Shown: positions 48,201 through 59,895 of the stretch, one piece after another | Numbering within the stretch: the first letter of the stretch is position 1 | How the letters are laid out: the number at the start of each line of letters is the position of its first letter | From: Liolophura sinensis | Taxonomy: Eukaryota > Mollusca > Polyplacophora > Chitonida > Chitonidae | Direction: 5' to 3' | NCBI RefSeq assembly: GCF_032854445.1 | Contig: NC_088303.1 | Location: forward strand, 16,501,501-16,565,500 | DNA length: 64,000 bases | Translations under genes and position numbers: made by a program | Notes under the pieces: model-generated | Seen by the model: the letters and a program-made list of their open reading frames with translations, nothing else | Database searches by the model: none | What the model was told of the DNA's origin: nothing

Positions 48201-51200
48201 CCAATTCAATTTGCGCATGACAAATAGCCTATGAAATTTTTTTTTTATAAGGACGCCTTGAAGACGCCACGCGATTGAGCGAGATGATAGCATGTATACT
48301 ACTGACGCAGCTGTGATATTCTCTGCCCTGATAACGTCTTGAAAACGTCCATTATAAGGCTGTCTACTGTCTACGTTCAATCTTAATAACATGCGCATCG
48401 CATAGATTATAGACTATTTATGTTCGTAATATGTAAAGAGACAAACTTGTCAGACCCAGGTTGTGATGGTTGCCCACGTGCATTTACAAATTGAGTTCTA
48501 AAATGAAGCTACAGCTCTTCAGATAGAATAGGTGGTACACTGACAAGCACCTTTTAGTGGTGACCCTGGGCTAGTTTTAGATGATCTCTACACGTATATC
48601 TGATAGACGGTCCACGTTTGTTCGTGTTATTTATGACCGAATATTCTAATGACGTCTACCAATCCCGCTGTGAGTTTAAGTCCAGTTCATGCTGGCTTCC
48701 TCTCCGGCCGCACGTGGGAAGGTCTTTCAGCAACCTGCAGATGGTCGTGGGTTCTCTCGGGAACAGCCTCCCCTACCTTCCTGCCTTCCCAACCATATTG
48801 CTGACCGCCGTCGTATAACGGAAATATTCTTGAGTACGGCACAGAACCTGGTGCATACAGTGGCTTATAACAGCTTCTGCATGGAATGATTGCCAGTGGT
48901 AGGTGTTGAATCCCCACCGATTATTAAATGTCTTCTTAACTTCTATCGATTTATAACCTTAAATAATGTAGGACACTCATCTATATTTAAACAAGTCGGT
49001 TAGCGCGCTAGCGCAGCGTAATGACCCAGGAGCCTATCACCAATGCGGTCGCTGTGAGTTCAAGTCCACCTCTTGCTGGCTTCCTCTCCGGCCGTAAGTG
49101 GGAAGGTCTGCCAGCAACCTGCGGATGGTCGTGGGTTTCCCCCGGGCTCTGCCCGGTATCCACCCACCATAATGCTGGCCGCCGTCGTATAAGTGAAATA
49201 TTCTTGAGTACGGCGTAAAACACCAATCAAATAAATAAATAAATAAATAAATAAATAAATATTTAAACAATATTTTGTTAAAATGATTTTCGTTATGGTT
49301 TTAATTTCAGTGTCATATTTTTTTTTTGTTTTTTTTTTTGTTCACAGCAATCCACACGTACACAAAGCTATTGCAGTTCTCTTAAACCTAAAACCCGAGC
49401 TTAACTGAAGAAACAGAGCACTTTTAGGGCTTTTGAACAGTTTTGCTTCACATACGGTGTCGAATTCTGTTTGATAGGCGCCGGTTTGAATTTTGTTTAT
49501 TTGCCGAAAACCTTTGGAACATTGAATATGGCACATCCATTTTTTTTCTTTTTAACAAGCATGAATTTATTCTGTTCACTTGCCTCAGATTTAGACTTGA
49601 TGGGTTTGAGTGGTGATCAGATGACGCAAAAAACTTTATGTCCTTCTTCTGCGAAACGTGCTAGAAGTATTGGAGTGCATATAAACCCGCCGTTTAGTGC
49701 GGCCAGCGTAGGTCTGGTGGTCAAGGATACATATTCGTGTATGGGTTCAATGAGAAAAGCCCTTAAAGGAGAAAAAAAATTTAAATATCAATCAAATACC
49801 ATTGAAAAGAGTATGCATTTCCTCGCAGGTGCATGCCATAAACATTCTGATATGTACCTCAAGTTGATAAATTATAAAAATTATAAAGTCCGCACCAACA
49901 TCCGCTGTGAGCGACTCCATTTTGCATAAGAACTGGTCCTGAAGTCTTCTGTGTTAGGAGTAGAATTGCCGTCGGAAACCGCCGAAGTGAAGTTCGTACA
50001 TTTCCGGTGGAACTCTTCTTCCCAGAAGGTAGCGAACAGTACAGTTCGTTTTCCACTTGACGATCGGGAAACCGGAATATTGGACGTAGGTTCCGAGTTT
50101 ACACGAACAAGCCGGCAGTTTTAACGACTCTCATTGACTGAGAGGCAACACAACCCCAGGATAAATCACAGGACTCGGCGATTTATGCCAGCTTTGACGT
50201 ATTCAGGCTTGTATGGCGAGGAAAAATTGCAAAATTATGCAGCAGGCACTACCAGATAGAAAAAAATGTGCTCTTTTCAGTCTATGGTGAAAACTATGTT
50301 TTTAAGTTTTCTTCTCCTTTAAAAGTGGAACATGTGATCTCTTGACTTAGCGCCTGCAGCAATTAGTGGGAAATTTAATGGCTGATCCCCCTTGTGTTAA
50401 TTGGTTAACCTTCCAGCATTGGAACATCAATGCGGCACGGAAACATATTTTTAATGTATGACTGAAACCTTGTTTATATTCATGTGATTTACCCAGAAAG
50501 GAAGGGGGGTAATAGTGAACTACTCTCTATCTAGACATTTAGATTTGTACCGATCAAACCGAAGTAACGAGAACAAGTAGTCGTTTCATTGCTCATTCCA
50601 AATTTAGAACGGTGCATGCCTTCAAAACTCCGGCTGTGTTATAAAGTTTTTATATGCGTTCTTCTTAAGCTCTATTGGCATGTTTTTAAGTGCCTGACAG
50701 AGCTTGTATTCCTGAATATGTCACATGCTGAAAGGTCTGGCAAGGTTTTGTACGCCATTAACACCCTGCCAAAAGCTGTGAACATCTGTTTTTCTTCTTC
50801 TTTTTTGTGCATGCAGCATATGAAAAGTGTCGGCAAATGGTTGTAATTTGCCACTGTAAATTTAGGAAGGGTTGAGCAAACATTTCTTGGGCTGAATCAC
50901 GCGGCAGATGATAGAGTTGATTTGTCAAAAGCAGATATTCAAACACAGACCCAGTGGTGATAAGCGATTGGAGCAGCTTTTCCATTTCCAGTGGCACATT
51001 CGACTGGACCGCCACTGTTTGGACAGGCCCACCGGGGGCTCATGGCATATTCACCACCTCAATACCCGGGTCACTTGTCAGCTATTATGTAAGCCACTTC
51101 AATCTAGCTCACTCTATAATGGCCGCGTTCTGGCGTGTATCCAGTCGTTTCCATGGGCACCAAATGATATTTCCAATTATGCTGATTGTTTACCGGCATG

Positions 51201-54200
51201 ACGTGCTGTTACCAATGGAACATAGGTACCATTTGTGGTGTCCACGTCTGTATTAAAATATTACTATACTATATCTGATATTTCCAAACGACGCAGATCC
51301 CATGATTTGCAGCAGCTTATTTAAAAGCGATGGAATGACGTGGTAACAGGTGGTAGTAATAATCTATCGTTTCAGTTTCCCTAGACATACACACTTTGAA
51401 TTTGGAGACTGAACATTTATATATGTAAACTTTCCGTTGTGAACAAATCTGTCGTACTTAATTTGAGGCTTACAGTAGCTTTCGCTTCAGTTTGAGGAAG
51501 AATACTATTCTAAATTGTATGAAAGATTTAAGATGCAGGTTTTGGACTAGGTAGATTGGTGATATCTTACTAGAAAGAGCAGCCATTTTCTGGTGCTGGC
51601 CAACATGCCTGTTGTCAGGTTATATTAATCACTTCACTATTTTGACAATAATATTTTCCGTATAATATACCACACTAGTACTGGATAACTACGGCAAATA
51701 TGCTATATAACACCTTCAGTAAAGGAATTGTCTGGCTCGATGGAGCAGATGATATTCTCCGTATATTGAGTTTAGCGTATTGGTAATAAACAATGGCCCC
51801 TAGCCGTCTCCCATTTCAATCGTGCTGCATGATTACAAAAGAGAAGTGGCCAATGCTCGAGTATTGAATACATAATCATTATAGCTATTCATGGTTGTAA
51901 TGAAGCGCTTTTCTAATGGATTCCTTACCAAATAATGAATATCATTTCACGGCAGATATGGCTGTCTTGTTCGACTTGTGTGACTATTGTAATGAAGAAG
52001 ACCGTATTTGCCGTCTGCCGCGCGTAAGGTACGACTTCCGGTGCCAGTTATGAGACCATAAAGAGATCTCGCGTGATATGGCCACCACGCAGTTTTGCGG
52101 TTCTGAGACAACACAGCGTTCATTATTCAGGTGTGAAGATAACTGTTCAGATTAATCCCTCAAATTCTGTCAAACAGTCACGTGTTTTCAAGACAGCCGT
52201 GGTTATAGATTAGGGCCTTTCAAGATTCGTATCCGCCCTGAGTAGCAACTGGCGTAGAGTAAATGTTTTCCGGCGATGCGATGTATTTCGTTAATAACTG
52301 GGTATAACCGCTGGATTATGCTGAACTTTAATAAATGCCAGCTATAATTCTGAACGCTGGGCTGGAAGATATAAAGGCCTGGGAACCCTTCCACCCGCCA
52401 TTTATAGCAACTTTCAAATGTTATGTATACCCGCAAGGATATTCCGGCTAATACGTCTACTCCTGTTCGTATTAGGCTACTCTCTTAAAGATTTATCTGC
52501 AAGAAACTTGTAAGTGGTCCCATTTTTAGAGAATACAAAATCTCACTTACTGATAATTTACGTAACGCTCAGCTACGTCTAGCAGAGGAATATCGACCAG
52601 CTAATTAAAATGTTTTCTGTTCGGACTTTTTCCAGCTCGGACTTTTTCCAGTTTTTTTAGTATTGTGGATTGTTTACTTACTTCACCAGTTTTCCGCTTC
52701 TTATATCATTTCACATATAATTACTTTGGTTCGTACAGAACGTATGAGAAATGCGCGTGCCAGTGAAGCCTGTAATAAAAGCGACGATATTTAGTATAGC
52801 TAAAGGGGTACAGCAAACAGAGTAAAGCCAAAGCAGCGACAAAAGTGTGATAACTGGAAATCCGATGAAATACGGCCTCTTGTCAAATGTACACTGACAA
52901 ACATTCAGCTAATTTATATGTTTATCTTTGTGTTCAAGCAGTATTGTGTTGATCACGTAACTAAAGAATGTTAGAAGTACATCGAAAGCAACCGGTTCAG
53001 TTCCGAGTTATGTCTGAGAATTTAAACATTTTTAATCTTGGCACTCTTTGGCTTGTCTCTCGGTATACCTTGAACAGTTACAAGTCATTATAACGTCAGC
53101 TGTTTTTTCCCCTGATCCGTGAGCCCTGTGACTATTCTTTATCTAAGATAAAAATGTTTATAATAATTATTTACCTTAAACGTTTCTGCTTCTTGTTTTA
53201 GAGGACACTGATCCCAAACAAGTACGACTGAGTTTTGGTGAAACCACCCGGGATGTTGTCGTCATGGCGGCGACCAAAGAGAACTGTAGCGCCCGGGTGA
53301 TGTATGGGCTTGACTACTTTAACCTGACCACAGAGGTGGCCGGCCGTGGGGCGTTGTTTGACCAGTCAAAGATGAATCCAAAGGGTTTACACTTCCTTCA
53401 CAGAATAGTCCTAAAGGTAATTTCTGCTGAACTACTATTTCTCTCTTATCATTGTCTGCAACATAAATGCTGTTAACAAATCGATATGATGAACAAGAAG
53501 AAAAAAGTATGAAGAAGAATAATAATGCCATGAGGTGGTTACACTTTTTTCCTTTCTTCTTATATAGTGATTTTATACTTAAGTGTAGCAGCTATGTGTT
53601 TGGATCCAAAGGATACTGAGTCATAGGCGTCATCATAGTTTTTGTGTTATGTGTTATATACAAAGTGTTATATACATGTATTTGCATTTTCACTCTGAGT
53701 GTGCATGTACCGTGTTACAGAACCTAAACCCTGGCGTCAGTTACTACTACGCAGTGCATTGTGACGAGTCTCTGACGATTACATATGGATTTAAAGTGCC
53801 CAAAAATGACACCGTAAGTATTATAATGTTACAGTTGGCCTGAAATACATGGGGCTGTATGAAGTTACATTATTACAATATAGGGTAGAGAGTTAAATCA
53901 GTACATCATGGTATTGAGTTACAGTATTACAAGATGGTAGTCTATATAATCAACTGTGTACAAATTTGCCCATCCACAATTACATGTGTATCAGTGGCAC
54001 ATAATTTATGTATTTTTAACATTAAAAATTACACAGTATGTGTACTGATGATACACAAATGATGTGGATGTGCATTTTTGTCGCAATGCTGGTAGTACAC
54101 AGTCGTTTTTAAGGAGTTATAGATGATAAAGTTACAGTATTACAAGATGTTAGAGTTACAGTATTACAAGATGATAGTTACAATGTGACAAGATCGTATA

Positions 54201-55675
54201 GTTACAGTATTACACGATTGTAGTCACAGCCGTTCAAGATGCTAAGGTTACGGTATTATAAAATCGTCTAGTTACAGTGTTACAAGATGGTAACGTCACA
54301 GTGTTACAAGATCGTACAGCTACATTGTTGCAAGATGGTTAGATTTGCAGCATTACAGAACAGTAGTCACTCCATTACATGATGACAGAATTAGTCAGTA
54401 TGGTAAAGTTACTGTGTTACAAGACGAAATTAGAGATACAGTATTACAACGTGCAGAGTTACAATATTACTAGATATTAGAGCTGTAGTATAACATGATG
54501 GTAAAGAGTTGCACTATTAATAACTGGTGGAGTCATTGTATTTCAAGATGGTAGAGTTACATTGTTACAAGGTGTCACAGTTACATCATACATCATGGTA
54601 AAGCAAACTACTCATTTGAAATACATTCTTAACCCTTTTTAACTGTCTTATAATAATATTTTTTGATTTTGCATAGCACATCACATTTGTAGGGGAATGT
54701 AGATAATGACTCTGTGTCAGAAACATTAATTAATATAGTTAATCATTTTGTATCAGTGGTTTCTATGGATACAGGCATAGCATGTTTCTCATTTCAACGT
54801 ATGGGATTTTTTTGGGACGGTACCTTACAGTGAAACTACCCCAACGAAAGGTGTCGGTCATGAGGAGATTAATGCTTAGTTAGCGAGGCTCTGTTGTTAT
54901 ATGCCAAAGATAGTCACTCGCTAGCAGCGCAACTTTCAAACCAGCGCGACTTTCCGATCAGTTGGTGACGTGTACACCAGCGCGTCATTCGAACCAACGC
55001 GGCTTGCAAACCAACACGACTTTCAAACCAACGATATGTACACACTACATAACCTTTCTCTATTCCCCCACAGAACTGGTCGCCAAAGTTCCTTGTGTAC
55101 GGCGACATGGGGATAGAGTCTCCGATCGTCCGCACTCTGGAGAAGAAAATACAGTCCGTGGAATACACCGCTGTGCTTCATCTCGGAGATATTGCCTATC
55201 AGCTCGAGTCGGATGGCGGTATGGTAAGTTATCATGGCAACGTAGAAATTCATGCCTTGTGCATGGGAAGATATTCCAGCAACATGCAGACGGTGGTGGG
55301 CTTTCCCCGGGGCTGTGCCCGCTTTCTTCTAAGTGAAATATGTATAAGTAAAATATCCTTCAATGCGGCGTAAAACACCAATCAAATATATCAAGAAATA
55401 AATAGAAATGAATGCAGTTAATGTAGTAATACGATTCGTTCATTGCTGATAGTTGATGATTTTAGTTTTCGTGGCGTTCTGCTTCATGATGCGCTCTAAG
55501 CCTGAACGGACCCATGTATGGCATAACTACACCAAATAAACCTCGATTTTAGTCACATGGTTGGTGGAGCATTCATAATGCCTTTTCTTTACATTTCAGA
55601 GAGGAGATAAGTTCATGGACATGATTGAACCAATCGCTAGCCGTGTTCCCTACTTGACAACGCCCGGTAACCATG
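30128..55675 (+). CDS. ACP7: Purple acid phosphatase, acid phosphatase type 7 family (5' part, five exons)
   Basis: Five exons joined in matching phases encode the first 208 residues of a purple acid phosphatase, a two-metal enzyme that hydrolyses phosphate esters, usually secreted or in acidic organelles. Residues 1-27 are a signal peptide. About 31-130 is the N-terminal fibronectin-III-like domain starting DTDPKQVRLSFG. The metallophosphatase core begins at exon 4. Visible blocks are GDMG (143-146), GDIAY (171-175) and PGNH (205-208), which supply metal ligands and the Tyr of the purple Fe(III) site; the Glu expected after GNH would come from the next exon. Blocks 4 and 5 (VxxH, GHxH) are not found before 64000, so over half of a protein of about 440-480 residues lies beyond the window. 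The start at 30128 has an excellent Kozak context (agcATGG). Intron 1 is about 23 kb. Confidence 0.9.
34064..34080. repeat. Homopolymer G tract
   Basis: Seventeen consecutive G; quadruplex-prone and prone to length error. Confidence 0.95.
36079..36215 (+). repeat. SINE family C with (AAAT)n tail
   Basis: 'tagcaacttgcggatggccg', 'aggtttcctctcg', 'gaaatactcggcgtaaaaca', then AAAT repeats to 36215. Confidence 0.7.
36442..36481. repeat. (TATG/TGTG)n microsatellite
   Basis: Alternating tatg and tgtg units next to the reversed SINE that follows. Confidence 0.9.
36483..36730 (-). repeat. SINE family B, inverted, head missing
   Basis: Reverse tail 'gaggtttaacgtcgtacttt', then 'catatgacgtcgaggagtca', 'gccgaagacaccaaacatga' and 'ccttgctctaacctctcagt'. 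Confidence 0.75.
37661..37698. repeat. (AAAT)n microsatellite
   Basis: About eight ataa units with one interruption; no SINE body is evident to its left. Confidence 0.85.
38221..38995. repeat. Minisatellite, 19-base unit, 76-base higher-order repeat
   Basis: The base unit is like 'catgcagaagtgtacagag' (19 bases). At about 38597-38830 four variants form a 76-base block repeated about three times ('gcttgaagcagtatagagga', 'ctggcagaagtatacagagc', 'atgtataagtatacaca'). Because 19 is not a multiple of three and the minus strand lacks stops in the unit, all three minus frames stay open, one for 260 codons. The predicted peptides (LYTSACCVYFYML-like) are frame-permuted readings of the same DNA, so no protein is claimed. 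Confidence 0.9.
43213..44200. repeat. Minisatellite, 29-base unit, about 34 copies, two subfamilies
   Basis: Unit 'cgtttgcattcctgtcgctc' plus 'agtcactgg' (29 bases) up to about 43930, then a second 29-base form with 'catacctgtcaccctgtc'. Open frames occur in all three plus frames because the unit lacks stops and 29 is not a multiple of three. The subfamily switch keeps the period exactly. Confidence 0.93.
44625..44900 (+). repeat. tRNA-derived SINE, family D
   Basis: Head 'ttgtggccgagtaatcagag' and 'cgtctgtctctaaagcggca' resemble a tRNA D-arm and anticodon region. The body runs to a tail 'gtatggcgttaacagtcaat' like that of the other families. The next element is inserted in its tail. Confidence 0.65.
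44901..45256 (+). repeat. tRNA-derived SINE, family A, full copy with perfect target duplication
   Basis: Head 'ggatagcacagttggtagag', B-box-like 'ggatcaatccttggtcgagt', tail 'tgagtacgacgttaaacccc'. A perfect 14-base duplication TTAACAGTCAATCA lies at 44887-44900 and 45255-45268. The intact length and exact duplication point to a fairly recent insertion into the tail of the family D element. Confidence 0.92.
45842..46905. repeat. Minisatellite, 33-base unit with a 66-base higher-order section
   Basis: Unit 'actttgctggttggtccgct' plus 'gagtgacagcatt' (33 bases), about 26 clear copies to 46730, then more diverged. At about 46500-46690 a 66-base dimer ('ggtttgctgtgtgactgcag') repeats three times. 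As 33 is a multiple of three, one frame on each strand reads an 11-residue repeat (plus: LLVGPLSDSIT; minus: LSGPTSKVMLS). The array lies inside a supported intron, so coding is not claimed. Confidence 0.92.
48650..48850 (+). repeat. SINE family C, head partly missing
   Basis: 'gctggcttcctctccggccg', 'ttcagcaacctgcagatggt', 'gtcgtataacggaaatattc', 'ttgagtacggcacagaac'. Very similar to the full copy about 350 bases further on. Confidence 0.85.
48998..49262 (+). repeat. SINE family C, full-length copy
   Basis: tRNA-like head 'gttagcgcgctagcgcagcg' with B-box-like 'gtgagttcaagtccacc', body 'gccagcaacctgcggatggt', tail 'gagtacggcgtaaaacacca' and a (AAAT)n end. The best reference copy of this family in the window. 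Confidence 0.9.
53202..53416 (+). CDS. ACP7: ACP7-like exon 2: N-terminal FN3-like domain
   Basis: Acceptor cttgttttag; the first two bases complete the Glu codon begun in exon 1. Donor aaag|gtaatt, phase 0. DPKQVRLSFGETTRDVVVM matches the family's opening strand, followed by ARVMYGLDYFNLT (a possible N-glycosylation site, NLT). Confidence 0.92.
53721..53813 (+). CDS. ACP7: ACP7-like exon 3: end of FN3-like domain
   Basis: Acceptor cgtgttacag; donor cacc|gtaagt, phases 0 and 0. It reads LNPGVSYYYAVHCDE, equivalent to the family's 'L-x-PG-x-x-Y-x-Y-x-x-G' strand, and ends FKVPKNDT. Confidence 0.9.
53863..54605. repeat. Degenerate minisatellite, about 24-base unit
   Basis: Many variants of 'agttacagtattacaagatg' plus 'gtag' in the intron between phosphatase exons 3 and 4. 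Units are far more diverged than in the intron 1 arrays. Confidence 0.8.
54925..55034 (+). repeat. Short tandem repeat beside the exon 4 acceptor
   Basis: Four to five units like 'cgcgactttcaaaccaa', ending about 40 bases before the acceptor at 55073. Confidence 0.65.
55074..55223 (+). CDS. ACP7: ACP7-like exon 4: metal-binding blocks 1 and 2
   Basis: Acceptor ttcccccacag; donor tatg|gtaagt, phases 0 and 0. It encodes KFLVYGDMGIE (block 1 Asp) and VLHLGDIAYQLESDGG (block 2 Asp and Tyr). Confidence 0.95.
55260..55405 (+). repeat. SINE family C copy just after exon 4
   Basis: 'ttccagcaacatgcagacgg', 'ggctttccccggggctgtgc', 'aatgcggcgtaaaacaccaa' then 'tcaaatatatcaagaaataa'. It begins within 40 bases of the exon 4 donor. 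Confidence 0.75.
55600..55675 (+). CDS. ACP7: ACP7-like exon 5: metal-binding block 3
   Basis: Acceptor tttacatttcag; donor catg|gtgagt, phase 1. The peptide GDKFMDMIEPIASRVPYL then TTPGNH carries the bridging Asn and His. The last base starts the codon of the expected Glu. Confidence 0.93.
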
Positions 55676-58600
55676 GTGAGTAGTCTTCACTTTCTGTTCC
55701 GTCTTGCTGAGTATGAATTGATATCTCGTCAAGTTTTAAGACTCCATGCTTGCCTCCGCTGAATGCCATCGAGGGGGCGAATGATATTGAAATGAATTTC
55801 GCCCCCCCCCCCAGACTGGATTGTTTTGTGTTGACTGGATGGTTATGGCGTATTATGTTACTTGTTATGTTTGGTGTTGTGGTAGTGATGTCCTTTGTTC
55901 CATATACATGTATAGCATGACCGTTTTGCCCTCATCTAGAGTACTGGCATCTGTTGCAGTCTAGATTGATTTAGTATTGCTATTTGGTTATGAATCCGTA
56001 TTGTTCCAGGATCAATACGGTTTATATTTCAAATGTTTCTTAGAAAACAAGGACTACTATAAAAAGCTAATTACATGGAGAATGTGCATTGCGAATAAGA
56101 TCCAACCATCAGTTTGGATATTAATCTATACCGCTGGTGAATCCGGAAAAGCTCTTTCGAAGACGGTATTCGCAAGACGCATATCCAAGAACAGCTTTCG
56201 ATATGAAAGACTGTACAGTATATAGAATGGAAAACCAGAGGAGCGACGACAGCCTGATGGTAATTGACTACCCGTAAAGGGTGAAATGCGCCCTCTTGTC
56301 ATTTTGCCTCAGTTAAGATTTTTCTTCTTTATGTAGCACCCATAAACTTCTCATGTGGTAAACACATTCTGGTATTTACAGTCTTTAGGCGTAGCAGGAT
56401 ATGTCACATGTTTACAATGTAAAGATCTCACTTATTAACTATAGTTAACACTTTACATGTATATCGGTTTTTACACTCGGTAACTGTCCTGCTTGTTTGA
56501 TTATTTGTGTTGATTGAAAATATTCGCCAGATTACTCTGGAAACATTTCAGGTCTTTACTGAAATAAACACAACTCTTAAATTACTTAATATAGTCTTGA
56601 TGAATAAATAACCGGACGCGTTTATCAATGTGTTTATAGACAAAACACTTATACAGCCTTTTAGATTTAGAAAAGTCTTTTAGATAATTGTTTCAGCATT
56701 TCTGCAGCCAAAGTTGGCTGGAAATGTGCGATGATGTGAATTGATCTGTACCTGATTCAAATATAGCGGGGATGAAGACATTTTGTACAGTTTGACTATC
56801 AAAAGGCGCATGGAAGCTGTTTATGTAAAGTTTATGTCAAAATGGTTCCTGACAGAAACAGAAAATCTCTCTGATCTCTTTGGGTGATAAAAACACGTTT
56901 ACTGACACATAAAAACTGCATCTTCTGGTAAAAAGAGTTCGTGTTGGCAGATTGTAGAAAATCCCAGTCTGCCACAGTGTCGACAACACGTTTGCTGTAG
57001 ACCCCTGCACTTCATCAGGTTCTATTGATCTACAGACATTGTTTGGCGCCAGTATGATGTTCAAGTGGCGCCATCTATCTTACAGGGGGAATTACTCTGC
57101 CTTAGCCGTGGCGGTATAGTACCCAAAGTATGTTATCTTTCCCCGCCTCTATCAGTCTTGTAACATGACAAAGATCGATAAATACTGGAGCTTTGGTTGC
57201 TAGTCACGTTTGTAAAACCCGCGCTGTAAATTGGAAAGCACGATTTTTCTGCTGTTGGGACCTCCCTGGGCACTTTAGAAACCCGTCAGTTGTCTACCTA
57301 TTTTCCGCTCGTGAACGGTTTGTCAACTCAGCGTTGTATTTTGTATGATCGAGGTGCTCGTTGCATTCTATTTTTAACCTGTTTGGATGAAAATGTTGGT
57401 ATTCTGGCTAACGTGCAACCAGTTGCAGCGAAGGTGGACATGAATCATTCTATAGCGGAGTCCTTGTAAGCGGATTGAATAAGGGGTGCACCCTGTAGGC
57501 CCCACTATACTTATTATACAGAACATTTGTCCGTTGCAAGGAATCCCAGTGCCTCTGAGAAAGTGACAAAATGTGATTAAAATAAATCCTGTAACTAAGT
57601 GACACTTGACACAATATGACAAGAAAACAAATTGACCTTCACAATTTCTGTTCGTCATTTGCTTGAAATATTCTATGAATTAAGGATTTGCTCTTAAGCG
57701 ATGTTTGTGTTCCAGGGTAAAGTCCTTTAAGATAAAGTATAACCGGTATATGGTGGGTGTTATGACATTGAAGAACGCTGGTCAAAGATATTACCACAAT
57801 GTGCAATCTAGTCCTGTAGATGTTGCCACAAAACGGGACAGTTAACAAACTTGCTGTGGCATAATTAGACAAAAGTTGGTCAAAGTTTGTCCTGAAATAA
57901 TGTCATAGTGTTACATGAAGACAGTTGCAACTAGTGATAGAAGGCATGGATATGGCTAGATTGTATAAAATCTTCATCAGAGACCGGAGCATTGCTGGCG
58001 GACTGAATTACCATCGAACATCTCATGTTCATGTATAACAAGGTACAGACCATATTTTAAAGTTACTTGGTGGAAGCGAACTGAGTTGAAGTTCTTATAA
58101 ACAGTGGAAGGAACAGTCCTAGCCAAGATGAATGTAGGTTTAGTCTATAACACAAAACGTTATTGGTAAACCGAATGACCTGCAGTGCATATCCAGTGTA
58201 CAAATAAATCAGTGAGATGCAATTTGAAATCCATTAATTCATGCCATAAGATGATATTTAACATTAATGTAATATGATCACACTTCATTTACCAGAGGGG
58301 ATATGGTTTGAATATTTGTGTCTTTCGATTTTACATAAAACTATAACTAGATTAAATCCTTAATTTCAGCTGGGTTGGTTGCATTCTAAATGTTGATGAA
58401 AGTCCAACAATTGCTAAAGCGTTGTGCGGCGTACAGGTAGATGTGTGTTAAACATTTGATTCCTTCTCCAATCCAGATTAACTTAGTAAAGATGACTCGC
58501 TCCCATTCACATATTTACAAAAATCAATTATGATCTCATTGATTTTACCAAATATTTACTAAGGTGAACATGTAAGCAAGTATAGATGCAGTGTTCTGAG

Positions 58601-59587
58601 TTACACGAAAAAGGGCCTTATTCCTTGGTGGCCCATGCAGTTATTGGAGTTAAATAAGATATTGTAAAGTACAGAATTTGTCAGTGTAAGGAATTTAATA
58701 TCAGACTTTTCTAGCTGTTCGTAGCAATGTCTGTGTATACTGACTGACTGTATAAATAAAAGGTTTAACCATTTGGAAAGCCCATGCACAGATAGTGATG
58801 TTGTCAAGTAGCCATTTGTGGACGAGAAGCTAACAAAACATTATAAATTGAAGTCAAGTGAAGTGAGCGTTTTGGACAGCGAGTAGTGTTTGTAATCAGG
58901 AATGTCAAGTATGCAAAGGCAGTTAAATGGGTGTGTGGCCTCGGAAGCCAGCTTTTGACCGAACTAACTCGTGTGTTGATCTGTCACATAGTAGCAGAGC
59001 AATTCAGTAAATACAATAACCATGCAAAACTGCCTTTTATTGCCCTTTAATGCACTCTGCCAGAACCTTCTGCCTCTACTCTTAAGCGAACGGTGCCATT
59101 ATACCTGCACTGGCCGGTTCATTGGCTCCAGATTCCCTACACTGGTGCACCACCTTAAGTTCATGTCTCATGTTACAACTTTCTCGCTGATCTAATAAGA
59201 GCTCTATAATTAACCCAATTTTCAAAAGGTTTATATAACAGCGGTGATTTACTACGTCATTCTCTGCTCTTATCGCCGTGGAGTGAGCGTTGTTTTCGAC
59301 ACGACGCACTTAGATAGAAAACCAGCATGCCTGCTGTATCAGACCAATTCGCTCAATGGTTACCAGGACGGATCACAACTCAAGTGAAAAAAATGTCGTG
59401 ACCAAAGCACGGTATATTTTGTCGATTGTTTGCTGGTGGTATAGAACCGGTTTGATGTTACCGATTTACCACTCAATTCTGTGAAACTGTGTATGCATGC
59501 ACGTCTATATCTCTCGCAAGACTCACATTCCATTTCCCAGAGGAGTGCTGGGGTGTTGTATACCTTTCCCAGTTACCGTTACACCTG
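55676..59587. other. Intron or 3' side of the ACP7-like gene, no exon seen
   Basis: No segment with blocks 4-5 of purple acid phosphatases or a matching phase-1 acceptor was recognised. A C tract lies near 55803-55813. Confidence 0.5.
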
Positions 59588-59895
59588 TGTTGACAAACTT
59601 ACTACAACTGTGTGGAAACTGTATTACATCTGTGTGGACAACCTCATTACACCTGTGTGGACAACCTCATTACACCCGTGTGGACAACCTCATTACATCC
59701 GTGTGGACAACCTCTTCACAACTGTGTGGACAACCTCATTACACCCGTGTGGACAACCTCATTACATCCGTGTGGACAACCTCATTACATCCGTATGAAC
59801 AACGGGATTACAACTGTGTGGACGACCTCATGAGATCTATGTGGACAACCTTATTACAACTGCGTGGACAACCTCATTACACCTGTGGACGCTCT
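59588..59895. repeat. Minisatellite, 23-base unit, about 13 copies
   Basis: Unit 'ctcattacacctgtgtggac' plus 'aac' (23 bases) with a few variants. All three plus frames are open over the array (105, 152 and 73 codons), an effect of the unit length and lack of stops. Confidence 0.9.

Larger units (their letters stand above)
30219..53201 (+). other. Intron 1 of the ACP7-like gene (about 23 kb)
   Basis: No further exon with matching phase was found. It holds SINE copies of families A, B, C and D, three large minisatellites (38221-38995, 43213-44200, 45842-46905) and several simple repeats. Stretches 30219-34060, 39000-43210, 46906-48640 and 49263-53201 show nothing I can name. The splice phases on both sides agree, so the intron is supported in spite of its size. 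Confidence 0.75.

Noticed and set aside
49471-49929. 152-codon plus frame
   Set aside because: It starts at a non-ATG codon, has no recognisable domain, lies in the large intron, and has a composition like neighbouring non-coding DNA.
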